This document shows positions 1-5,625 of a stretch of 6,384 nt of DNA, piece by piece. A model generated the notes under the pieces. It was not told the origin of the DNA, searched no databases, and worked only from the letters and a program-made list of their open reading frames with translations. The stretch comes from DATGQT01 sp035304085. Its GTDB lineage: Bacteria; Bacteroidota; Rhodothermia; Rhodothermales; Rubricoccaceae. Within the stretch, counting starts at the first letter, position 1; every line of letters starts with the position of its first letter. Made by a program: the position numbers and the translations under genes. Where the stretch lies: the NCBI GenBank assembly GCA_035304085.1, contig DATGQT010000089.1, forward strand, positions 1 through 6,384, given 5' to 3'.

Positions 1-450
1 GTTGCGGAAGTAATGGAAGTAGCCGTACCGGTTGCCACTGACGAGGTCGGGGTCGCCGTCGGCGTCGAGGTCGACGAACGTGGGCGTGCTGTTGTAGTCG
101 GCGAAGAGGCCGGTGAACGGGTTGTCGGCGCCGGTCTGCTCGGTGAAGACGCCGGCCTCGTTCTCGTAGAGACGGAAGTAGCCGGCGTACTCGCCCGAGA
201 CGAGGTCGAGGTCGCCGTCATCATCGAGGTCGACGAACGTGGGCGTGCTGTTGTAGTCCGCGGCGAGGCCGTCGAAGGGGTTGTCGGTGCCGGTCCGCTC
301 GGTGAAGATGCCGTCGGCGTTCTCGAAATAGCGGAACGCCCCGTAGTAGTCGCCGACGACGAGGTCGAGGTCGCCGTCGCCGTCGAGGTCCGCCAGCGCG
401 GGCGTGGCGTTGTAGCCGACGTAGACCGGCGGGTCGAAGGGCGACTGGTC
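1..450 (-). repeat. In-frame tandem repeat, 159-bp period (53 residues)
   Basis: The complement of the calcium-motif codons (plus-strand GACGAGGTCG) begins at 40, 199 and 358, so the period is exactly 159 bp twice. Each unit encodes xNPF-xGL-xADYNSTPTF-DLDxDGDxDLV followed by a Y/F-rich stretch ending near YFEN. The two more C-terminal units are very similar at DNA level: the stretch encoding the YNSTPTFVDLD region is identical apart from codons within the Asp motif. The most N-terminal unit is more diverged (YNATPALADLD). This suggests recent duplication or gene conversion between the left-hand copies. Confidence 0.85.
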
Positions 451-765
451 CGGGGGCAGGAGCGCGAAGGGCCCGCCGCCCCGGGAGGTGGCCGACGGGG
501 GGCCGCCGCGCGGGTCCGTACGTGGTGCTCGGCGCAGCCGTGTGTTCTGACGCCCCCCCAGCGGGCCGCGCCGGGCGGCGGGGTCGGTGCGCCCGGGGCG
601 GTCGGGGCGGGCGTCCGGCCCCTCGGCGCGGCGCGGCGCTTGGGCCGAGGCGTCGTCGGCGTGAACCAGCCCGCCCACGGCGGCGAGGACGGCGGCGGGG
701 AGTACGTATCGGCCACGCGCAAGCACACGCTCGACGGCCGCGCGGAGAAGGGAGCGGAACGCCAT
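1..765 (-). CDS. Exported VCBS/FG-GAP repeat protein, C-terminus cut by window edge
   Basis: An open minus-strand frame starts at ATG 765-763 and runs 255 codons to the left edge without a stop. Residues 1 to about 41 look like a signal peptide: a long basic N-region with several Arg, a hydrophobic core at about 20-34 (YVLPAAVLAAVGGLV), then a likely cleavage site near ASA-QA. Residues 44 to about 100 are a Pro/Arg/Gly-rich, probably disordered linker. From about residue 105 come tandem 53-residue repeats, each with a DxDxDGDxD calcium-binding motif followed by LV: DLDGDGDLDLV at 126-136, DLDDDGDLDLV at 179-189 and DLDADGDPDLV at 232-242. VCBS/FG-GAP repeats of this kind build Ca-stabilised beta-propellers in secreted or surface proteins. 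The ligand is unknown. No Shine-Dalgarno is evident, which is common in this lineage. Codon bias is looser in the linker (about 510-545), so a compensated frameshift there cannot be excluded. A T9SS sorting domain may lie beyond the edge, but that is a guess. Confidence 0.85.
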   Translation of the reverse strand, partial: MAFRSLLRAAVERVLARGRYVLPAAVLAAVGGLVHADDASAQAPRRAEGPDARPDRPGRTDPAARRGPLGGRQNTRLRRAPRTDPRGGPPSATSRGGGPFALLPPDQSPFDPPVYVGYNATPALADLDGDGDLDLVVGDYYGAFRYFENADGIFTERTGTDNPFDGLAADYNSTPTFVDLDDDGDLDLVSGEYAGYFRLYENEAGVFTEQTGADNPFTGLFADYNSTPTFVDLDADGDPDLVSGNRYGYFHYFRN

Positions 766-974
766 GTCGGAACGAGGTCTTTCAGCGGACGGGGATCGGC
801 GCTTCAGGGATACCAACGGAAATCCTCGCCCGAACGGGTCAGGGCCGTCAGGGAAAGCGACGTGCCCGGCCGGGCCGCGCCGGGCTGGCGAGCGGGAGCT
901 ACCTCGTGCGGATGGCGGCCGATGGCCCCGGCCAGACGCACACCGTCTCTTCGGGAAGGGCCTAGGTCAGGGCG
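766..974. other. Intergenic region between VCBS gene start and regulator gene end
   Basis: These 209 bp hold no intact gene. The left half must contain the promoter of the minus-strand VCBS gene, but I cannot identify a clear Bacteroidota -33/-7 pair (TTG / TAnnTTTG). It is less GC-extreme around 779-840. Two TTCAG motifs start at 781 and 803, 22 bp apart. The right end holds the T9SS tail relic. No obvious terminator hairpin follows the regulator stop at 975-977 (minus strand). Confidence 0.6.
885..965 (+). pseudogene. Relic of a T9SS C-terminal sorting domain
   Basis: Read on the plus strand, 885-965 encodes LASGSYLVRMAADGPGQTHT plus six residues and a TAG stop at 963-965. The intact T9SS protein in this window ends in LPAGTYLVRM followed by 15 residues and a stop. 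The two share an identical 15-mer, TACCTCGTGCGGATG, at 900-914 and 5460-5474. G-x-Y-hydrophobic-V-R-(M/L) about 15-25 residues before a stop is the hallmark end of type A T9SS sorting domains. Upstream there is no YPNP motif at the expected ~55-60 residue distance and no plausible reading frame, since the open frame runs antisense to the VCBS gene. I infer a decayed or truncated gene tail, convergent with the regulator gene whose stop lies 10 bp further on. Chance similarity in GC-rich DNA is the alternative. Confidence 0.55.
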
Positions 975-2876
975 TCACAGGCGCACCTGCCGCTCGATCG
1001 CCGCGAAGCGGAGGCTGCCGCGGAGGCCGTCGTACCGGGGGTCGAGCGCGAGGTAGATGAGCATGGGGTCCCGCGCCTCCACCGCCTGTTCCAGCGCGTC
1101 GAGGGCGGCCTCCTGATCGCCGAGTCCTTCGTGGATGAGGCTGATGCCGAGCGGGGAGACGAAGAGCTCGGCCGCCAGGGCTTCCAGTTCGGCCAACACC
1201 GCCCGCGCCTCGGCCTCGCGGCCGGCCCGGGCGTAGGCGCGGCCCAGCCCCGCCAGCCACAGCGGCGTCCGTCCGCCCACCCGAACGGCCGTCTCGGCCG
1301 CCGCGAGGGCGTCCGCCGGCCGGCCGGTCGCCTCGTAGGCGAAGCTGAGGAAGACGTGGGCGAGCGCGAAGTCCGGTTCCAGCGTCAGCACGGCGCGGTA
1401 GCGCCGGATGGCCTCCTCGGCCTCCCCGTTGTAGAGGAAAGCCGAGCCGGTGTCGACGGCGAGGACGGGGGAGAGCGGGTCGAGCGCGCGGGCCCGCTCG
1501 AGGTGGCGGAGGCCCTCGTCGAGCCGGCCCGTGAGGGAGAGGAGCTGGCCGAGCCCCTGGTGCGCCGAGGCGAGGTTCGGGTCGAGGGCGAGGGCGCGGC
1601 GGAACAGGCCCTCGGCCGCCGCCGCGTCCCACGCGTACACCCACGTCACCGTGGCCAGCGGCACGTAGGCCTCGGCGAGGGTGCTGTCGAGGGCGAGGGC
1701 GCGCTGGGCCGCCGCGCGCGCCCGGGGGTACGCCTCGTGCGGCGGTACCCCCGCGTACCACACCAGCAGGCTGTAGACCTCGGCCATCGCCGCGTAGGGC
1801 AGCGCGAAGGTGGGGTCGGCGTCGGCCGCCTCGCGGAAGGCGGCGAGGCTCTCGTGGAGGTCCGCCCCCGTCCGCTTGTTGAAGAGGTGGCGTCCGCGGA
1901 GGTAGGCCTCGTGGGCCGCGGGGCTGTCGGTGCGGCGGCGGCCGACGGCCCCGACGCGGTCGGGGTCGAGGTCCAGGGCGAGGGCCCGCACCGCCTGCAC
2001 GGCGAGGGAGTCCTGGACGGCGAGGAGGTCGGTGGCGACGGCGCTGAAGGCGCCGGACCAGCGCGCCGTGCCGTCGCGGGTGTCGATGAGCTGGAGCGTC
2101 ACGCGGAGGTGCTCGCCGGCCTGCTGGGCGCGCCCGTCGAGGACGGCGTCGACGCCGAGGGCGCGGCCGGCGGCCACGGGGTCGCGTGCGCCCTCGGCGT
2201 AGGCGAGGACCGCGCCCGTCGGGCGCACCTCGAGGCCGTCGGCGGCGGCGAGCGCGGTGATGAGGGCGTCGGCGAGGCCGAGGCCGAGCCCCTCGGGCTC
2301 CAGGTGGCCCAGCGCCTGGAGCGGGAGGACCGCCACGGAGCGGACCGCCGGCGGCGCGGGGGCCCGCACCCGCCACGCCAGCACGGTGAGCCCGGCCACG
2401 ACGACGAGGGTGCCGACGGCGAGCAACCAAGTCGTCGTGCGTGGCCCCTGCCGCCGCGCCGGACCCTCCTCGGCGACGAGGTGCCGCCGCTGCCGCCGTA
2501 CCAGCACCACCTCCTCGGCTACCTCCGGCGCGTCCTCCATCCGCACGACGGGCGCGAACCGGTACCCGCTCCGGGGGACCGTCTCGATGTAGGTCCAGTC
2601 CCGGGCCGTCTCGCCGAGCGCCGCGCGCAGCTTCGAAACGTTCACGCTGACGTAGTTCTCCTCGACGACGGCGTCGGGCCAGACGGCGTCGAGGAGCTCG
2701 TCCTTCGTCACGAGGCGGCCGCTGTTCTCGACGAGGACGACGAGGGTGTCGAACGCCTTCGGGGGGAGGTCCACCGGTGCGCCGTCGCGGAGGAGCCGGC
2801 GCTCGGCCGGGTCGAGCACGAACGGGCCGAAGGCGTAGCGGGGCCTCCTCCCGGCGGGGCGGCGGTCGGCGCTCAT
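975..2876 (-). CDS. CadC-like transmembrane winged-helix regulator with TolB-like and TPR domains
   Basis: The protein has 633 residues and starts at ATG 2876-2874. Residues about 14-110 form an OmpR/PhoB-type winged helix: YAFGPFVLDP..RLL..G..V.LPPKAFD at the start, a recognition-helix region EENYVSVNVSKLRAALGE at 72-89, and the wing VPRSGYRF at 100-107. There is no receiver domain. A basic stretch (127-146) precedes one membrane helix at about 149-168 (TWLLAVGTLVVVAGLTVLAW). By the positive-inside rule the DNA-binding domain is cytoplasmic and the rest periplasmic. Residues about 179-300 resemble the TolB-like/FlgO-type domain often placed before TPRs (SVAVLPL, GLADALITALA, LGVDAVLDG). Residues about 320-610 are TPR repeats (A-x-ALALDP-type helices), ending in DPRYDGLRGSLRF, the usual family terminus. 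It is probably a one-component regulator, with the TPRs sensing a periplasmic protein or peptide. The signal is unknown. It is divergent from 3089/3381 and is probably autoregulated through the phased repeats upstream. Confidence 0.93.
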   Translation of the reverse strand: MSADRRPAGRRPRYAFGPFVLDPAERRLLRDGAPVDLPPKAFDTLVVLVENSGRLVTKDELLDAVWPDAVVEENYVSVNVSKLRAALGETARDWTYIETVPRSGYRFAPVVRMEDAPEVAEEVVLVRRQRRHLVAEEGPARRQGPRTTTWLLAVGTLVVVAGLTVLAWRVRAPAPPAVRSVAVLPLQALGHLEPEGLGLGLADALITALAAADGLEVRPTGAVLAYAEGARDPVAAGRALGVDAVLDGRAQQAGEHLRVTLQLIDTRDGTARWSGAFSAVATDLLAVQDSLAVQAVRALALDLDPDRVGAVGRRRTDSPAAHEAYLRGRHLFNKRTGADLHESLAAFREAADADPTFALPYAAMAEVYSLLVWYAGVPPHEAYPRARAAAQRALALDSTLAEAYVPLATVTWVYAWDAAAAEGLFRRALALDPNLASAHQGLGQLLSLTGRLDEGLRHLERARALDPLSPVLAVDTGSAFLYNGEAEEAIRRYRAVLTLEPDFALAHVFLSFAYEATGRPADALAAAETAVRVGGRTPLWLAGLGRAYARAGREAEARAVLAELEALAAELFVSPLGISLIHEGLGDQEAALDALEQAVEARDPMLIYLALDPRYDGLRGSLRFAAIERQVRL

Positions 2877-3088
2877 CGTCGGATTAAGGCCTGCTTAAGG
2901 CAGAAATAAGCGCGGCTTCAGGACTCCGGCGGCGGCGAGGCGAGAGGTTGAGGCCGTATCCGAAGCCAGGGCCGGCGCTCGGATCCGGGCCGCCATGGTA
3001 CGGCGCCACCCGAGCCCGGGGCAAGCGCCCCGGCACGCTCGCCTCCAGCACACCGCACCCCCCTCCCGGAGGGCATCGCCCCCGCCCC
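2877..3088. promoter_or_regulatory. Divergent intergenic/promoter region
   Basis: These 212 bp separate the regulator (minus) from the small-protein gene (plus), so promoters in both directions should lie here. The left 45 bp is the AT-richer operator-like array. Minus-strand TTATTTCTG (complement of 2901-2909) loosely resembles a Bacteroidota -7 element but is not convincing. The rest is GC-rich with relaxed codon-position bias, and no gene is supported. A short near-palindrome, CCCTCCCGGAGGG (3061-3073), precedes the small gene. Its GGAGGG (3068-3073) is about 15 bp from the ATG, rather far for a Shine-Dalgarno. Confidence 0.5.
2884..2923. promoter_or_regulatory. Phased direct-repeat operator candidate (7 bp, 11-bp spacing)
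   Basis: TTAAGGC occurs exactly at 2884-2890 and again at 2895-2901, separated by 4 bp. In the same 11-bp phase come two degenerate copies: ATAAGCG at 2906-2912 (4/7) and TTCAGGA at 2917-2923 (5/7). PhoB/OmpR-family winged-helix dimers bind 7-bp half-sites with 4-bp spacers, an 11-bp period, in head-to-tail fashion. The array lies 8-47 bp upstream of a gene encoding exactly such a DNA-binding domain, in an island that is AT-rich for this genome. I infer an autoregulatory site that could also act on the divergent plus-strand genes. Binding is not demonstrable from sequence. Confidence 0.55.
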
Positions 3089-3352
3089 ATGACGAAGCAG
3101 CGCCGCATCGAACTCACCGTCGAGACCGAGGAGGCGCTGGTGATCCGCCGCCCCGGCGACGGCTCGCTCGCCGCCCTCCGCGGCCTCCTCGAGCGCGCCG
3201 AGGCCGAGCGGATCCGCCTCGACGACCACGAGGCGCGGATCGACCGGATCGAGGCGTTCGTCGCCGAGCTGGCGGCGCTGCGGGTGCCCCTCGCGCGCGG
3301 CGCCGGTGCGGACGCCCCCCTGCGAACCGATGACCCCGTTCCCTTCAAATGA
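3089..3352 (+). CDS. Small charged helical protein of unknown function (87 aa)
   Basis: The protein starts MTKQRRIELTVETEEALVIR and continues into a long, highly charged, probably amphipathic helix or coiled coil (about residues 26-72: LAALRGLLERAEAERI, then DDHEARIDRIEAFVAELAAL). A short tail ends in DPVPFK. I chose the ATG at 3089 over an in-frame TTG at 2948. The extension would be Pro/Gly-rich low complexity with relaxed third positions, whereas codons after 3089 end almost only in G/C until the last few. There is no signal peptide, membrane segment or Cys, so it is probably cytoplasmic. The opening ELTVETEEALVIRR recalls short hypothetical proteins of Bacteroidota and Acidobacteria that begin with an EITVET-x-LVI stretch, but this is from memory and unconfirmed. 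It lies 28 bp before the T9SS gene, so cotranscription is likely. It could be a small adaptor or regulator, but no function can be assigned. Confidence 0.72.
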   Translation: MTKQRRIELTVETEEALVIRRPGDGSLAALRGLLERAEAERIRLDDHEARIDRIEAFVAELAALRVPLARGAGADAPLRTDDPVPFK

Positions 3353-3380
3353 CCTCGTTCACTCCAAACGCCCAACGACC

Positions 3381-5522
3381 ATGAATCTCCTAAGGCTACC
3401 CCTCCTCGCGCTCCTCCTCGCCCCGGCCGCTGCCGCGCAGGACGTGTGCGCCTGGAACGGCGGCGCGGGCGACTGGGAGACGGCCTCGAACTGGAGCTGC
3501 GGCGTCGTCCCCGGACCCGGCGACGACGTCACCATCGGCACCGGCACCGTCACCCTCAACGAGCCCACGAGCGTCGCCACGCTCACCCTCTACGGGTCCG
3601 CCGCCCGCCTCGACGGCCCCGGCGACCTCACCGTCACCGAGGCGATGGACTGGCCCGGCGGCGACTACTTCGGCCAGACCAACACCATGGGCGGTACCGG
3701 CACCACGACCATCGCCCCCGGCGCCACCCTCCACCTCTCCTCCAGCGAGAAGAAGCGGCTCGGGCGGCCCCTCGTCAACGAGGGGACGGCCACGTGGAGC
3801 GCGGGGCACGTCACCCTGGAGGACGGCGGCCACTTCACCAACCGGGGCGCCCTCGTCGTCACCAGCGGGTACTACTTCGATCCCCCCGTCGTCAACGAGG
3901 CCGGCGCGACGATCACCGTCAACACCTCCGGCGTCGCCCAGTTCGACCGGGGGCAGTTCGAGCGCAACGACGGGGCCATCCGCGTGGAGGCGGGCGAGCT
4001 CCGCCTCAGCGGGCCGCTCGCGGTGGGGACGGCCGCGACGTTCACCGTCGCCGAGGGGGCCACGCTCGTCTTCCGGGGAGGGACGCCCACCGCCGTCTTC
4101 CCCGCCGGCGCCGCGGTCTCCGGCGGGGGCGACGTCCGCTTCGAGCGCGATGTCCGGTTCGAAGGCGGGGCGACGTACACTGTCACCGGGACCACCACCA
4201 TCAACCGGAGCGTCACCTTCGACACGGGCGGCGCCGTCACCCTCCCTCGCCTCGTCGTCAGCGGCGGCTACTCCCGGCTCTCCGGCGGCGACGACGTGGT
4301 GATCCCGGCCGGGGGGGAGTTCGTGTGGCCGGGGGGGGAGGCACCGTTCGGCGCCAGCCGGAGCGTGATGGCGGGGACGGGCACCACGACCATCGCGGCC
4401 GGGGCCACGCTCCGGCTCACCACCGACCGGAAGGAGCTCCACCGCGTGCTGGAGAGCTTCGGGACGACGGTGTTCGAGGGGGGCTCGGTGTGGCGCGCGA
4501 GCACGGGGACGTTCTACAACCGGAGCGGGGCGGGCTTCGAGGCCACGGCGGCCGGCTCGTTCTACGCCGACCTCGTGAACGAGGAGGGCGCTACGATCAC
4601 GCTCGCGCACGAGGGCGAGTTCAACATGGGCTACAAGATCGAGGGCGCCGACTTCGTCAACGACGGGGCCGTCCACGTCGCCTCCGGCACGCTCCGGCTC
4701 CTCGGCGACGTCACGGCGCGCGGGAGCTTCGACGTCGCCGACGGCGCCGTGCTCCTCTTCCGCGAAGCGACGGCGTCACCGCCGCTCGATCACACGTTCC
4801 ACGGGGGCGCGGCCGTCGCGGGGGACGGGGTGGTGCGGCTGACGGACGGTGCGGCCACGTTCGAGGCCGGCTCCTCGCTCGCCGCCCCGCTCGAGCACGG
4901 GCTCGAAGACGCCACGACGGTGCGGACGGATGCGCCGCTGGCACCGCGTTCGTACACCCAGGGCGCCGGCGGCACGCTCGTCGTCGGCCTCGGCGCGCCG
5001 CCGGGCGAGCCGAACGGGCGCATCGCCGCGGCCGGCAGCGCCGCCGTCGCCGGCACCCTCCGCCTCGCGCTCGTCGGGGACTTCCTCCCGGCCGTCGGTG
5101 ACGTCTACACCGTCGTCTCCGGCTCCGAGGTCTCCGGCACGTTCGCCGCCGTCGAGATGCCGGCGGGTGTGGAGGTCGAGGTGGGTTACACGGCGGCAGC
5201 AGTGACGGTGACAGTTACGGCTGTCCCCGTGGCGAGCGAGCCTCCGCCGGGGCTGCGGGCGGAACCCGCCCTCCACACGCCCTACCCCAACCCGGCCGAT
5301 CGTCAGGTCACGCTCCCCTACGACATGGCCGCGGCCGGGCGCGTGCGCCTTGCCGTCCACGACCTCCTCGGGCGCGAGGTGGCCGTGCTCGTGGACGCCG
5401 AGCGGGCGCCGGGCCGCTACGAGGCCGTCTTCGACGGGCGGGATCTGCCCGCCGGGACGTACCTCGTGCGGATGACGGCGCCGGGCTTCGACCGGACGCG
5501 CCGCGTGACGCTCCTGCGCTAG
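3381..5522 (+). CDS. T9SS-secreted repetitive beta-rich surface protein with type A sorting domain
   Basis: The protein has 713 residues. I chose ATG 3381 because it starts a classic signal peptide (MNLLRLPLLALLLAPAAAAQ, cleavage near 19/20). In-frame upstream codons (3306, 3330) would add a non-signal N-terminus. Residues 23-60 (CAWNGGAGDW..ASNWSCGVVPGPGDDVTIG) are the W-G-DW-x-NW-PG-DDV module that opens many beta-helical adhesin-like proteins. C23 and C40 are the only Cys in the mature protein and may pair. Residues about 83-254 and 308-487 are two homologous units of Gly/Thr/Val-rich short beta repeats (WPGG, GTGTTTIAxGATL, VNExGATIT, DGAxxVxxGxLRL), suggesting a right-handed beta-solenoid. 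Residues 531-613 resemble the G-x-L-x-V..GDxYTVV..GTFAAVEMP segment near the end of such passengers. Residues 632-713 form the T9SS type A domain: YPNP at 635-638, LLGREV, GTYLVRM at 692-698 and basic terminus RRVTLLR. It is expected to cross the outer membrane by T9SS and stay attached or be released. Ligand unknown. Confidence 0.93.
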   Translation: MNLLRLPLLALLLAPAAAAQDVCAWNGGAGDWETASNWSCGVVPGPGDDVTIGTGTVTLNEPTSVATLTLYGSAARLDGPGDLTVTEAMDWPGGDYFGQTNTMGGTGTTTIAPGATLHLSSSEKKRLGRPLVNEGTATWSAGHVTLEDGGHFTNRGALVVTSGYYFDPPVVNEAGATITVNTSGVAQFDRGQFERNDGAIRVEAGELRLSGPLAVGTAATFTVAEGATLVFRGGTPTAVFPAGAAVSGGGDVRFERDVRFEGGATYTVTGTTTINRSVTFDTGGAVTLPRLVVSGGYSRLSGGDDVVIPAGGEFVWPGGEAPFGASRSVMAGTGTTTIAAGATLRLTTDRKELHRVLESFGTTVFEGGSVWRASTGTFYNRSGAGFEATAAGSFYADLVNEEGATITLAHEGEFNMGYKIEGADFVNDGAVHVASGTLRLLGDVTARGSFDVADGAVLLFREATASPPLDHTFHGGAAVAGDGVVRLTDGAATFEAGSSLAAPLEHGLEDATTVRTDAPLAPRSYTQGAGGTLVVGLGAPPGEPNGRIAAAGSAAVAGTLRLALVGDFLPAVGDVYTVVSGSEVSGTFAAVEMPAGVEVEVGYTAAAVTVTVTAVPVASEPPPGLRAEPALHTPYPNPADRQVTLPYDMAAAGRVRLAVHDLLGREVAVLVDAERAPGRYEAVFDGRDLPAGTYLVRMTAPGFDRTRRVTLLR
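3627..4142 (+). repeat. Internal duplication, unit A (about 172 aa)
   Basis: This is the first of two homologous blocks within the T9SS protein, residues about 83-254. Anchors that recur in unit B: WPGG at residue 91 (316 in B), GTGTTTIAxGATL from 105 (332), NExGATIT from 172 (400), DGA-x-x-V from 197 (428), and GAAVxGxGxVR near the end. Offsets are 225-231 residues, with small indels. Codons in this block end mainly in C. Confidence 0.75.
4302..4841 (+). repeat. Internal duplication, unit B (about 180 aa)
   Basis: This is the second homologous block, residues about 308-487, aligned with unit A through the same motifs. Codons here end mainly in G (GGG, ACG, GCG, GTG), unlike unit A. The block carries two long G runs, 4311-4317 (7 G) and 4331-4338 (8 G). 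The protein frame is kept on both sides, since WPGG after the first run aligns with unit A. Confidence 0.75.
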
Positions 5523-5533
5523 CGGCACGCGGC

Positions 5534-5573
5534 GGGGCGTCCGCCGCTGGCTCCGACCGGAGGCGGACGCCCC
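5534..5573 (+). terminator. Strong hairpin after the T9SS gene, probable terminator
   Basis: GGGGCGTCCGCC (5534-5545) pairs perfectly with GGCGGACGCCCC (5562-5573) around a 16-nt loop, 11 bp after the stop codon. No T tract follows, so it is either a non-canonical GC-only terminator or a 3'-end stabilising structure. It separates the T9SS gene from the lipoprotein gene. Confidence 0.65.
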
Positions 5574-5613
5574 CCGGCTCGGAAGAACATTCACCTCCCA
5601 TCCCATCAACCCC

Positions 5614-5619
5614 AAGAGG
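5614..5619 (+). promoter_or_regulatory. Ribosome binding site of the lipoprotein gene
   Basis: AAGAGG lies 6 nt before ATG 5626. It is the clearest Shine-Dalgarno-like site in the window and supports this start. The other start codons here lack an equally good one. Confidence 0.55.
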
Positions 5620-5625
5620 TACCCC

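Noticed and set aside
1..450. Regularly spaced repeats considered as a CRISPR-like array
   Set aside because: Units are in frame, 159 bp, and the whole unit is conserved as a calcium-binding protein repeat; there are no short repeats with unique spacers.
13..1056. Long plus-strand open frame rich in Val/Glu/Gly
   Set aside because: It is the antisense of the VCBS calcium repeats in its left part and spans three unrelated regions. Its apparent repeats come from the real minus-strand gene.
967..2430. Second long minus-strand frame overlapping the regulator gene
   Set aside because: Arg/Pro/Gly-rich low-complexity translation, a frame-shifted shadow of the regulator, which has clear winged-helix and TPR motifs.
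1131..2909. Long plus-strand frame opposite the regulator
   Set aside because: Antisense shadow typical of GC-rich DNA, with no recognisable domain.
2948..3088. TTG-initiated N-terminal extension of the small protein
   Set aside because: Encodes Pro/Gly-rich low complexity with relaxed third positions. ATG 3089 begins the charged, conserved-looking part.
2884..3375. Minus-strand frames opposite the 87-residue protein
   Set aside because: Ser/Arg/Pro-rich without motifs, and would cover the divergent promoter region. Codon bias favours the plus strand from 3089.
3306..3380. Upstream start for the T9SS protein overlapping the small gene
   Set aside because: Would put 25 non-signal residues before a perfect signal peptide starting at ATG 3381.
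3396..5101. Long frames on both strands overlapping the T9SS gene
   Set aside because: Arg/Gly/Ala/Pro-rich shadows with no signal peptide or domain. The 3381-5522 frame has signal peptide, repeats and sorting domain.
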